This document shows, piece after piece, positions 8,689 to 14,102 of a stretch of DNA of 21,431 nt (position 1 is its first letter; the number at the start of each line of letters is the position of its first letter). The DNA lies in assembly GCA_030019485.1 (NCBI GenBank), contig JASEEW010000008.1, positions 1 through 21,431 on the forward strand, read 5' to 3'. The notes below the pieces were generated by a model that searched no databases, was not told where the DNA came from, and saw only the letters and a program-made list of their open reading frames with translations. This DNA is from Thermoplasmatales archaeon. Its GTDB lineage: Archaea; Thermoplasmatota; JASEFT01; JAUWIS01. Both the position numbers and the translations under genes were made by a program.

Positions 8689-8927
8689 ACAGCCCTTTTC
8701 TTCCTCATCATGTTACGGAAAAACGCAAAGCATTTTTCCTAACATCTCAGGAAAAGTCAAAGACTTTTCCATAAGATACGAAGTATGTGAGGATGCGAGG
8801 AATCTTTGATTCCGAAGCATTTTCTAAAGAAAAAGAAAAATGTCTGGCGGAAAAGAAAAAGAAGGAGGGATTGCAACAGCAATCCCTTAATTTTTCTTTT
8901 TCTGGGATATTTATATCCCATACGAAT
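8689..8927 (+). other. Anticodon-loop intron of tRNA-Ser, filled with palindromes
   Basis: This 239-nt insertion lies between positions 37 and 38. It contains a series of hairpins. 8710-8745: ATGTTA-C-GGAAAAA...TTTTTCC-TAACAT. 8750-8770: GGAAAAGTC-AAA-GACTTTTCC. 8776-8786: ATAC-GAA-GTAT. 8793-8820: ATGC-GA-GGAATC-TTT-GATTCC-GAA-GCAT. A 13-bp stem pairs 8828-8840 with 8891-8903 and encloses GGGATTGC-AACA-GCAATCCC (8867-8886). The last is GGGATAT-TT-ATATCCC (8904-8919). The first hairpin belongs to the same family as the clusters at 15319 and 19158. Splice-site pairing is weak: TTG of the loop can pair with CGA (8923-8925), counting one G-U, but C8686 faces A8922 and no intron stem follows. Confidence 0.65.
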
Positions 8928-8959
8928 ATCTGTTGGTCTTCTGACCTCGGGAGTTCAAA

Positions 8960-9037
8960 CGGTAGTAGTTAGGGGGTCAGGGATTAGGGGTAGTTCCCTA
9001 ACCCCTAACTACTGGCTACTAACTACTACTCTGAAAA
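8960..9037 (+). other. T-loop intron (59/60) of tRNA-Ser with bulge-helix-bulge motif
   Basis: The exon helix is GGGAG (8949-8953) with CTCCC (9039-9043). The central 4-bp helix is TTCA (8954-8957) with TGAA (9032-9035). The 5' bulge is AAC (8958-8960) and the 3' bulge is AAT (9036-9038). The intron stem is 8962-8972 with 9019-9029, 11 bp, extended by G8961-U9030, leaving C9031 unpaired. Cutting after the second base of each bulge joins TTCAAA to T and restores a 7-base T loop. The intron body is a copy of the TTAGGG-like inverted repeat found elsewhere in the window; GTAGTTAGGGG (8965-8975) also matches CCCCTAACTAC (9002-9012) as an alternative stem. Confidence 0.75.
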
Positions 9038-9052
9038 TCTCCCTCCCCGCGC

Positions 9053-9175
9053 TTTTTGCGAGCTACGAAGTAGCGAGCAAAAATACGAGGAATTGCCGAA
9101 GGCAATTCCGAAGTATCACAAAATTGCAAAGCAATTTTGTGTGAACAGATGAGCGAAGCGACCGAGTGAGCAAAA
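9053..9175. repeat. Palindrome cluster with GA/GAA internal motifs
   Basis: Three palindromes lie end to end. 9053-9083: TTTTTGC-GA-GCTAC-GAA-GTAGC-GA-GCAAAAA. 9083-9116: ATAC-GA-GGAATTGCC-GAA-GGCAATTCC-GAA-GTAT. 9117-9141: CACAAAATTGC-AAA-GCAATTTTGTG. A GCGAAGC follows at 9153-9159. Stems are interrupted symmetrically by GA on both strands, and loops are GAA or AAA. The same layout occurs in the tRNA-Ser intron at 8793-8820. No gene lies in this stretch. Confidence 0.75.
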
Positions 9176-9210
9176 ATGTAAAAGAAACATCAAAATAAAC
9201 AAAAACATAA

Positions 9211-9220
9211 TTTTAAATAC
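9211..9220 (+). promoter_or_regulatory. TATA box of pcm
   Basis: TTTTAAATAC is centred about 28 bases before the ATG at 9243, with no Shine-Dalgarno sequence between. A leaderless or near-leaderless transcript is expected. Confidence 0.5.
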
Positions 9221-9242
9221 AATAAAAAACAAGGATATATTT

Positions 9243-9881
9243 ATGTATGAAGAAGAAAGGAAGGCGCTGGTCAGGCATCTTGTCAGAAGGGGGTACATAT
9301 CAAAGCATGATGTTGTAAAGGCAATGGAAAATGTGCCGCGCCATCTTTTTATTCCTGAAAACATGCAGAAATATGCTTATGAGGACTGCCCGCTGGAGAT
9401 AGGCTTTGGTCAGACGATTTCTGCGCCCCACATGGTCGGCATAATGGTTGAATCCCTTGATGTCAGAGGGGGGCAAAAAATACTTGAGGTCGGCACAGGT
9501 CTTGGGTACCATTCTGCTGTTGTGTCATCTGTGGTTGGTGATTCTGGGCATGTTTACACAATTGAGCGATATTCCGGGCTTGCTGAAAAAGCGAAGGAAA
9601 ACCTAAAAAATTATAAAAACGTAGAAGTGATAGTTGCTGACGGCTCAAAAGGATTGAAAGAACATGCGCCGTATGATAGGATATTTGTCACCTGCGCTGC
9701 ACCAGACATCCCAGAGCCGTTGATTGAGCAGCTGAAGGGAAACGGGAAACTACTCATACCTGTTGGTGAAAGATTCATGCAGGACCTTATTCTTTTGGAG
9801 AAAAAAAACAATAAAATATCAAAAAGAAATCTTGGAGGGTGCATGTTTGTTCCCTTGGTTGGGGAGTACGGGTTCAGATGA
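9243..9881 (+). CDS. pcm: Protein-L-isoaspartate O-methyltransferase
   Basis: This enzyme methylates abnormal L-isoaspartyl residues with S-adenosylmethionine to start protein repair. It has 212 residues, normal for the family. Motifs in order are VPRHLFIPE (31-39), GFGQTISAPHMV (54-65, substrate region), the SAM-binding motif I ILEVGTGLGYHSAVV (80-94), then VIVADGSKG and YDRIFVTCAAPDIPEPLIEQLK, with the late LLIPVG motif. No residue is obviously missing. The ATG at 9243 is supported by the TATA box at 9211. The gene stands alone, between a palindrome cluster and a TTAGGG-like repeat that begins within ten bases of its stop. Confidence 0.93.
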   Translation: MYEEERKALVRHLVRRGYISKHDVVKAMENVPRHLFIPENMQKYAYEDCPLEIGFGQTISAPHMVGIMVESLDVRGGQKILEVGTGLGYHSAVVSSVVGDSGHVYTIERYSGLAEKAKENLKNYKNVEVIVADGSKGLKEHAPYDRIFVTCAAPDIPEPLIEQLKGNGKLLIPVGERFMQDLILLEKKNNKISKRNLGGCMFVPLVGEYGFR

Positions 9882-9889
9882 GTAGACAG

Positions 9890-9943
9890 GGACTAGGGAT
9901 TAGGAGTCAGGGGGATAAGGCTGTCCCTAAGCCCTGGCTTTCA
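9890..9943. repeat. TTAGGG-like inverted repeat after pcm
   Basis: AGTAGACAGGGACTAGGG on the left is imperfectly complementary to CTGTCCCTAAGCCCTGGCT on the right (9921-9939). This is the same G-rich/C-rich inverted-repeat style as 8962-9029 and 13940-14062. It occupies the gap between pcm and the PfpI gene. Confidence 0.6.
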
Positions 9944-9947
9944 AAAC

Positions 9948-9960
9948 CTTTTAATTATAA
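9948..9960 (+). promoter_or_regulatory. TATA box of the PfpI-family gene
   Basis: CTTTTAATTATAA precedes the gene by about 30 bases. GGTGA at 9978-9982 is a Shine-Dalgarno sequence four bases before the ATG at 9987, so this gene combines a nearby TATA box with a short leader. Confidence 0.45.
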
Positions 9961-9986
9961 TAAAACAATACAATAATGGTGAAAAC

Positions 9987-10499
9987 ATGGGTAAAAGGGT
10001 ATTAATGATTATAGCGCATTCCAATTTCAGGGACGAGGAACTCCTGGAAACAAAAAAGGTTTTGGAGGATGCTGGATGCACTGTGAGGGTTGCATCCACC
10101 GATACAGTACCTGCAAGAGGGATGTTCGGCGCGTTTGTCAAACCTGACATGACGCTGGACAGGGTTACTGTGGACAACTATGATGCAGTAATTTTTGTTG
10201 GCGGCTCCGGTGCTGAGGTTTATTTCAATAATCCGACCGCGCATCTTCTGGCAAGGGAGGCATGGGAGAAAAAAAAGGTTTTAGGAGCGATATGTATCGC
10301 GCCCTGTATCCTGGCAAATGCCGGTTTGCTCAAAGGAAAAACGGCAACGGTATGGGACGGCAGATATGTTGAGATATTAACAAAAAAGGGCGCGAGTTAC
10401 ACAGGCAGAAATGTTGAAATTGATGGAAAAATTGTTACAGCAAATGGTCCTGAATCTGCTGAGGAGTTTGGTAAGGCAATAGTTAAAGCATTAAGCTGA
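9987..10499 (+). CDS. DJ-1/PfpI family protein
   Basis: This is a cytosolic class I glutamine-amidotransferase-like protein of 170 residues. Family members have been described as intracellular cysteine peptidases or as glyoxalase/deglycase-type stress proteins. The nucleophile elbow is visible as GAICIAPC, with Cys103 at the expected sharp turn and Glu17 (FRDEE) as the likely partner. The residue after the cysteine is Ile, where PfpI proper has His (AICHGP); this loses the usual catalytic His and argues against simple PfpI peptidase chemistry. The rest (FVGGSGAEVYF, WDGRYVEILTKKGASY, TANGPESAEEFGKAI) is normal for the family. The neighbours give no pathway clue. Confidence 0.85.
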   Translation: MGKRVLMIIAHSNFRDEELLETKKVLEDAGCTVRVASTDTVPARGMFGAFVKPDMTLDRVTVDNYDAVIFVGGSGAEVYFNNPTAHLLAREAWEKKKVLGAICIAPCILANAGLLKGKTATVWDGRYVEILTKKGASYTGRNVEIDGKIVTANGPESAEEFGKAIVKALS

Positions 10500-10505
10500 G
10501 CAAGG

Positions 10506-10515
10506 ATTAAATAAA
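10506..10515 (+). promoter_or_regulatory. TATA box of the metallophosphoesterase gene
   Basis: ATTAAATAAA is centred about 27 bases before the ATG at 10538. The gap holds no Shine-Dalgarno sequence, so a leaderless transcript is likely. Confidence 0.5.
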
Positions 10516-10537
10516 GGTTACTCCATACAATATTTGT

Positions 10538-11359
10538 ATGCGCATTGTACATATTTCGGATTTGCACATCGGTAAAGGCAATGATTTTAACCAGCGGGTT
10601 TATGAAAAAGGTGTTAAAATTCTGAACAAAATAGAAAAAGACCTTGTGTTTATTTCAGGTGATTTGACCATTGACGGCCTGCTCTCCGATTATGATCTTG
10701 CAAAAGAGCAACTGGGGTTAATAGAAGGCAGGCTTGCGATAGTACCTGGTAATCATGATGAACGCAACTTGGGCTACGAATTATTCTCAGAATATTTTGG
10801 AGAGGCTGATTTTGTGAAGCAGTTCTATAAAATTTTACTTGCTGGATTGGCTTCCAGTGAGCCTGATGAGGATGAGGGCAGACTGGGTAGAAGGAGGCAT
10901 GAGATTATTGAGCAGGCAGTGAAAAAAAATAAAAACAAAATTACAGTTGTAGGCTTTCATCATCATTTAATACCGGTACCTAATTCAGGCAGGGAGAAGA
11001 ACATAATTGAAGATGCTGGTGAGACTCTGGATATAATTTTAAAAAACGAAATCCCAATAGTGCTTATGGGCCACCGCCATGTGCCCTATGCAGTAAAAGT
11101 CCATAAAAGTTTACTTATAAATGCGGGTACTTTTTCCTGCAACAGGACAAGAGCACGCTTTGGAAACACGTTTAATATTTTAGATGTGGTGCAGGAAGGC
11201 AAAAATGAAATCTCTGCGACCTTAGCCGTGGTAAATATTCGTGAAGAGCGCAAAACTGAAATGGTAAAATTCAATTCAAAGAAAGGGATTTATGAAAACA
11301 GGTACTGCCAGTATTTAGGAAGTGCTCATCCCATTAATAGGACTTCTTACTCAGATTGA
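10538..11359 (+). CDS. Calcineurin-like metallophosphoesterase
   Basis: This is a two-metal phosphoesterase of 273 residues. The five family motifs are present: DLH (8-10), GDL (41-43), GNHDE (71-75), FHHHLIP, and GHRHVPY near the C-terminal third. This set is typical of the Icc/cyclic-nucleotide phosphodiesterase-like branch, but substrate cannot be read from sequence. A charged insertion, SSEPDEDEGRLGRRRHE, lies between motifs 3 and 4. No signal peptide is seen, so it should be cytosolic. It has its own promoter and converges on tRNA-Leu. Confidence 0.85.
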   Translation: MRIVHISDLHIGKGNDFNQRVYEKGVKILNKIEKDLVFISGDLTIDGLLSDYDLAKEQLGLIEGRLAIVPGNHDERNLGYELFSEYFGEADFVKQFYKILLAGLASSEPDEDEGRLGRRRHEIIEQAVKKNKNKITVVGFHHHLIPVPNSGREKNIIEDAGETLDIILKNEIPIVLMGHRHVPYAVKVHKSLLINAGTFSCNRTRARFGNTFNILDVVQEGKNEISATLAVVNIREERKTEMVKFNSKKGIYENRYCQYLGSAHPINRTSYSD

Positions 11360-11413
11360 TTTTTTATTCCGTAAAAGCCTCTTCAAAACTTTTGCCTTTA
11401 TCAGTAAGAGATA

Positions 11414-11542
11414 TGCAGGAGTCCGGATTCGAACCGGAGAACCACTTCTGGACAAGACTCCAGAACTTCCCAGTTTATGTATTTGATGAGGCTGGGAACT
11501 TCTCTGAATCTTGCGCCTTTAACCGTGCTTGGCTACTCCTGC
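11414..11542 (-). tRNA. tRNA-Leu(CAG) with a 44-nt intron at 37/38
   Basis: Read on the minus strand, the acceptor is GCAGGAG/CTCCTGC, the D arm GCC...GGC, the anticodon stem CAAGA/TCTTG and the loop TTCAGA with anticodon CAG (complement of 11504-11506). The long variable arm (CCA-GAAG-TGG) and A73 fit tRNA-Leu, and the T arm is TCCGG-TTCGAAT-CCGGA. CCA is not encoded. The intron is the complement of 11459-11502. TTCA of the loop pairs with TGGA at the intron end, and GAA-x-TTCCCAG pairs with CTGGGAA-x-TTC inside, giving a relaxed bulge-helix-bulge with only one unpaired base on the 3' side. A TATA-like element lies at 11555-11566 on the minus strand. Confidence 0.9.
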
Positions 11543-11597
11543 ATATTAGAAAGGGTATATAATATAGCAATAAAATAATACTTATGTTGCACCAGAA

Positions 11598-11607
11598 ATT
11601 ATATATT
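11598..11607 (+). promoter_or_regulatory. TATA box of the sugar nucleotidylyltransferase gene
   Basis: ATTATATATT is centred about 27 bases before the ATG at 11630, implying a leaderless start there and arguing against the in-frame TTG at 11606. Confidence 0.55.
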
Positions 11608-11629
11608 GGATTATAAGGATTATGTTATT

Positions 11630-12853
11630 ATGAAAGCGCTGATTCTTGCGGCGGGTGGATCTACAAGAATGAAGCCGCTTACGGCAAACAGGCCCAAACC
11701 TTTGCTTTTTGTTGGCGGCAGACCGTTTTTGGAGCATACCATACTGGCATTAAAAAATGCAGGGATAAGAGAAATCATATTGCTTGTTGGGTATCAGAAA
11801 GAAAAAATTAAAGATTATTTTAATGATGGGAAAAAATTTGGTGTGAAAATAGAATATGCTGAGCAAAAGGAAAGGCTTGGGACTGCGCATGCTGTTGGAA
11901 CAGTAGAAATGAAAAATGATTTTCTCTGCATCAATGGTGATGTTGTAATAACAAAAGAGCTGATCAAAGATTTGATGAATTTTTACAGAAAACACAAAGG
12001 GGTGGTTGTGACAGGGGTAAACGTAAAGAACTCAAAGGATTTCGGCGTTCTAAGAGTAAAGAAGGACAAGCTTAAAGACATAGTGGAAAAACCAAAAAAT
12101 GCTAGGAATTGTTTGGTTAATGCTGGTGTTTATGTTTTCACTCCTGATATTTTTGGTTTTATAAGGAAAACAAAAAAGTCAAAAAGAGGGGAGTATGAAA
12201 TAACCTCATCAATAAGGATGATGATGAATAAAAAAGATATTCATGTTTTTGCTTCAAAAAATGAATGGGTTGATGTTGGAAGAACCTGGGATTTGCTGGA
12301 TGCAAACAGGATATATCTTGAGAAGATGAAGAAAAATGTTTTGGGAAAGGTGGAAAAAAATACAGCAGTCCATGGACCGGTAATGATAGGCAGGGACAGC
12401 ATCATAAGAAGTGGCTCATATATTGCTGGTCCTGTTTTCATAGGGAAAAACTGTGACATAGGACCAAACTGCTACATAAGACCATCTACGAGTATTGCTG
12501 ATAACTGCAGGATAGGTAATGCTACTGAAATAAAAAACTCGGTTATAATGAAAAACACAAAAGTGCCGCATCACAGCTATGTTGGTGACAGCATAATCGG
12601 GGAGAACTGCAATCTCGGCTCAGGCACAAAAACAGCAAACCTCAGACTTGATGAAAAAAACATATTCTCATTTATCAAAGGAAAAAAAACTGACACAGGG
12701 AGGAGGAAACTCGGTGTTGTCATGGGCGACAGTGTCAAAACAGGCATAAATTCTATGCTTGATGCTGGAACGGTTATTTGTGAAAACTCATTCATAGGTC
12801 CTGGATGCTTTGTAAAAGGATGGATAAAACCTGATTCTGTGGTGTGTAAATGA
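11630..12853 (+). CDS. Bifunctional sugar-1-phosphate nucleotidylyltransferase / left-handed beta-helix acyltransferase
   Basis: This activates a sugar-1-phosphate with UTP or dTTP; the C-terminal domain may also acetylate an amino sugar. The 407-residue protein starts with the pyrophosphorylase signature LILAAGGSTRMKPLT and RPKPLLFVGGRP. Further motifs are INGDVV, VEKPKNA and WVDVGRTWDLLDANR. From about residue 250 the sequence is a hexapeptide-repeat left-handed beta-helix (IGRDSIIRSGSYI, IGKNCDIGPNCYI and so on), ending GTVICENSFIGPGCFVKG. This layout matches the archaeal bifunctional enzyme typified by Sulfolobus ST0452. The substrate (glucose, glucosamine or N-acetyl forms) is not certain. 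The gene overlaps the next glycosyltransferase by four bases (ATGA), so the two belong to one surface-glycan operon. Confidence 0.88.
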   Translation: MKALILAAGGSTRMKPLTANRPKPLLFVGGRPFLEHTILALKNAGIREIILLVGYQKEKIKDYFNDGKKFGVKIEYAEQKERLGTAHAVGTVEMKNDFLCINGDVVITKELIKDLMNFYRKHKGVVVTGVNVKNSKDFGVLRVKKDKLKDIVEKPKNARNCLVNAGVYVFTPDIFGFIRKTKKSKRGEYEITSSIRMMMNKKDIHVFASKNEWVDVGRTWDLLDANRIYLEKMKKNVLGKVEKNTAVHGPVMIGRDSIIRSGSYIAGPVFIGKNCDIGPNCYIRPSTSIADNCRIGNATEIKNSVIMKNTKVPHHSYVGDSIIGENCNLGSGTKTANLRLDEKNIFSFIKGKKTDTGRRKLGVVMGDSVKTGINSMLDAGTVICENSFIGPGCFVKGWIKPDSVVCK

Positions 12854-13956
12854 AAATAGCCCAGGTCACCCCGTATTTTCATCCTCATGTTGGCGGTGTG
12901 GAATCCTATGTGCTGTCACTTTCAAAAGCGCTGGTGAAAAAAGGGCATGATGTTGCTGTTTACACCACCCTGCTTCCAAACACAGAAGAAAATGAAAAGA
13001 TAGAAGGGATAAACGTTAAAAGAACAAAAACCCTGTTCACCCTGCTTAAAACACCTGTAACACCGTCAATGAAAATATCTGATTGTGATGTTTTGCATGC
13101 GCATTCCCCACCGCCGTTCCATTCATATTTTGCTGCGAGAATATGCAAAAAAAACAAAACACCATTTGTTTTAACATATCACTGCGACCCTGAACTCCCA
13201 TCCTTTTTTGGCAGGATTATCACTGGCACATATATGAGAACATTTGGCTGGTATACATTGAAAAATGCTGACAGAATCATTGTTTCAACAAAAACCTATG
13301 CTGCAACATCAAGGGCTATGTGGAACTATGAGCCTGCTGTGATACCAAGCGCGGTTGATGTCAAGGAGTTTAACCCTGGGGTGGATGGGAGTGACGTGAG
13401 GAAAAAATACAATTTGGACGGCAACATTGTTCTTTTCGTAGGCAGGCTTACGTGGCATAAAGGATTGGAATACTTGATCAGGTCTGCAAAAAATGTTGAT
13501 GCAAAATATTTGATTGTAGGTCCCGGAGAGATGAGACATAAACTTATGGATGATGTGAAAAGACTGGGACTGTCTGACAAGGTTATTTTCTCAGGCAAGA
13601 TACCCGGTAATGACCTTCCAAAATACTATGCTGCATCCGATGTTTTTGTTTTACCATCTGTTGCACGTCTTGAGGCTTTTGGTCTTGTCATAGCTGAGGC
13701 AATGGCATCTGGAAAGCCTGTTGTTGTTTCAGACATACCTGGTGTGAGGGAAGTGATAACAGACGGGGTTGAAGGGCTGCTTGTTCCACCCATGGATGAA
13801 AAAGCGTTGAGTGAAAAAATCAGCATTCTTCTGTCAAACCCGGAAATGAGAAAAAGGATGGGTGAGTCAGGCAGAAAAAAGGTTGAGGAAAAATTTAGCT
13901 GGGACAGGGTAATTGAGAAGATTGAGGAAGTCTATGAACAGGTAGTTAGGAGTTAG
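12850..13956 (+). CDS. GT4-family glycosyltransferase
   Basis: This is a retaining GT-B glycosyltransferase of 368 residues that probably adds a sugar to a lipid-linked or protein-linked glycan. The N-terminal domain starts QVTPYFHPHVGGVESYV, the usual acceptor-side loop. The nucleotide-sugar domain has VGRLTWHKGLEYLI and the E-x7-E signature in EAFGLVIAEAMASGKPVV. No membrane segment is seen. The last codons (13942-13956) are part of a TTAGGG-like repeat, which supplies the TAG stop. The C-terminus may therefore have been trimmed or replaced when the repeat arrived, although the final helix EKIEEVYEQ looks complete. Confidence 0.88.
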   Translation: MKIAQVTPYFHPHVGGVESYVLSLSKALVKKGHDVAVYTTLLPNTEENEKIEGINVKRTKTLFTLLKTPVTPSMKISDCDVLHAHSPPPFHSYFAARICKKNKTPFVLTYHCDPELPSFFGRIITGTYMRTFGWYTLKNADRIIVSTKTYAATSRAMWNYEPAVIPSAVDVKEFNPGVDGSDVRKKYNLDGNIVLFVGRLTWHKGLEYLIRSAKNVDAKYLIVGPGEMRHKLMDDVKRLGLSDKVIFSGKIPGNDLPKYYAASDVFVLPSVARLEAFGLVIAEAMASGKPVVVSDIPGVREVITDGVEGLLVPPMDEKALSEKISILLSNPEMRKRMGESGRKKVEEKFSWDRVIEKIEEVYEQVVRS

Positions 13957-14062
13957 TAGTTAGGGGTTAGGGGTTAGGGAGGAACAAGGAGTTAGGATTC
14001 AGGAGTTAGGAATTATGTGATTCAGGTGTTCCCTAAGTTCTAACTTCTCTCACCTAACTACT
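13940..14062. repeat. TTAGGG-like inverted repeat at the glycosyltransferase 3' end
   Basis: GTAGTTAGG (13942-13950) is complementary to CCTAACTAC (14053-14061). Inside, the left arm carries TTAGGGGTTAGGGGTTAGGG-type tracts, and the right arm has CCCTAAGTTCTAACTT. It belongs to the same family as the T-loop intron of tRNA-Ser. Its first 15 bases are the end of the glycosyltransferase gene. Confidence 0.7.
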
Positions 14063-14070
14063 TTGGTAAA

Positions 14071-14083
14071 TCTTTATATAACC
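14071..14083 (+). promoter_or_regulatory. TATA box of the lamin-tail surface protein
   Basis: TCTTTATATAACC is centred about 26 bases before the ATG at 14103, giving a leaderless start. It lies directly after the inverted repeat. Confidence 0.55.
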
Positions 14084-14102
14084 ATTACCCTATTTAGAGA
14101 CT

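Larger units (their letters stand above)
8651..9051 (+). tRNA. tRNA-Ser(GCT) in three exons with two introns
   Basis: Exon 1 (8651-8688) holds the acceptor GCGGGGA, a D arm (GCC/GGC), the anticodon stem ACAGA and the loop TTGCTA with anticodon GCT at 8685-8687. Exon 2 (8928-8959) restarts with A38 and TCTGT, then a long variable arm (GGTC-TTCT-GACC) typical of tRNA-Ser, then GGGAG and TTCAAA. Exon 3 (9038-9051) completes the T loop with T, then CTCCC, TCCCCGC and discriminator G73. Joined exons give 84 nt with every stem paired; no CCA is encoded. Introns are 8689-8927 (239 nt, position 37/38) and 8960-9037 (78 nt, position 59/60). The T-loop junction has a near-perfect bulge-helix-bulge motif; the anticodon junction has a weaker one. 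T residues at 9053-9057 could terminate the transcript. The alternative is a tRNA broken by repeat insertion, but exact positioning and the splice motif favour a working gene. Confidence 0.85.

Noticed and set aside
8651..9051. tRNA-Ser as a pseudogene destroyed by two repeat insertions
   Set aside because: Not fully excluded, but both inserts sit at known intron positions, all stems are intact, and the T-loop site has the right 3-4-3 splice geometry; random insertion would rarely do this.
8787..9144. Two overlapping plus-strand open frames of 61 and 112 codons
   Set aside because: They run through both tRNA-Ser introns, the exons and the palindrome cluster; the peptides are just translated repeats.
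11356..11562. 68-codon plus-strand frame
   Set aside because: It is antisense to tRNA-Leu and starts at the metallophosphoesterase stop; no protein features.
13941..14062. A telomere or chromosome end because of TTAGGGG units
   Set aside because: Only a few imperfect units, flanked by genes on both sides, and similar elements recur inside the window; dispersed inverted repeats explain it better.
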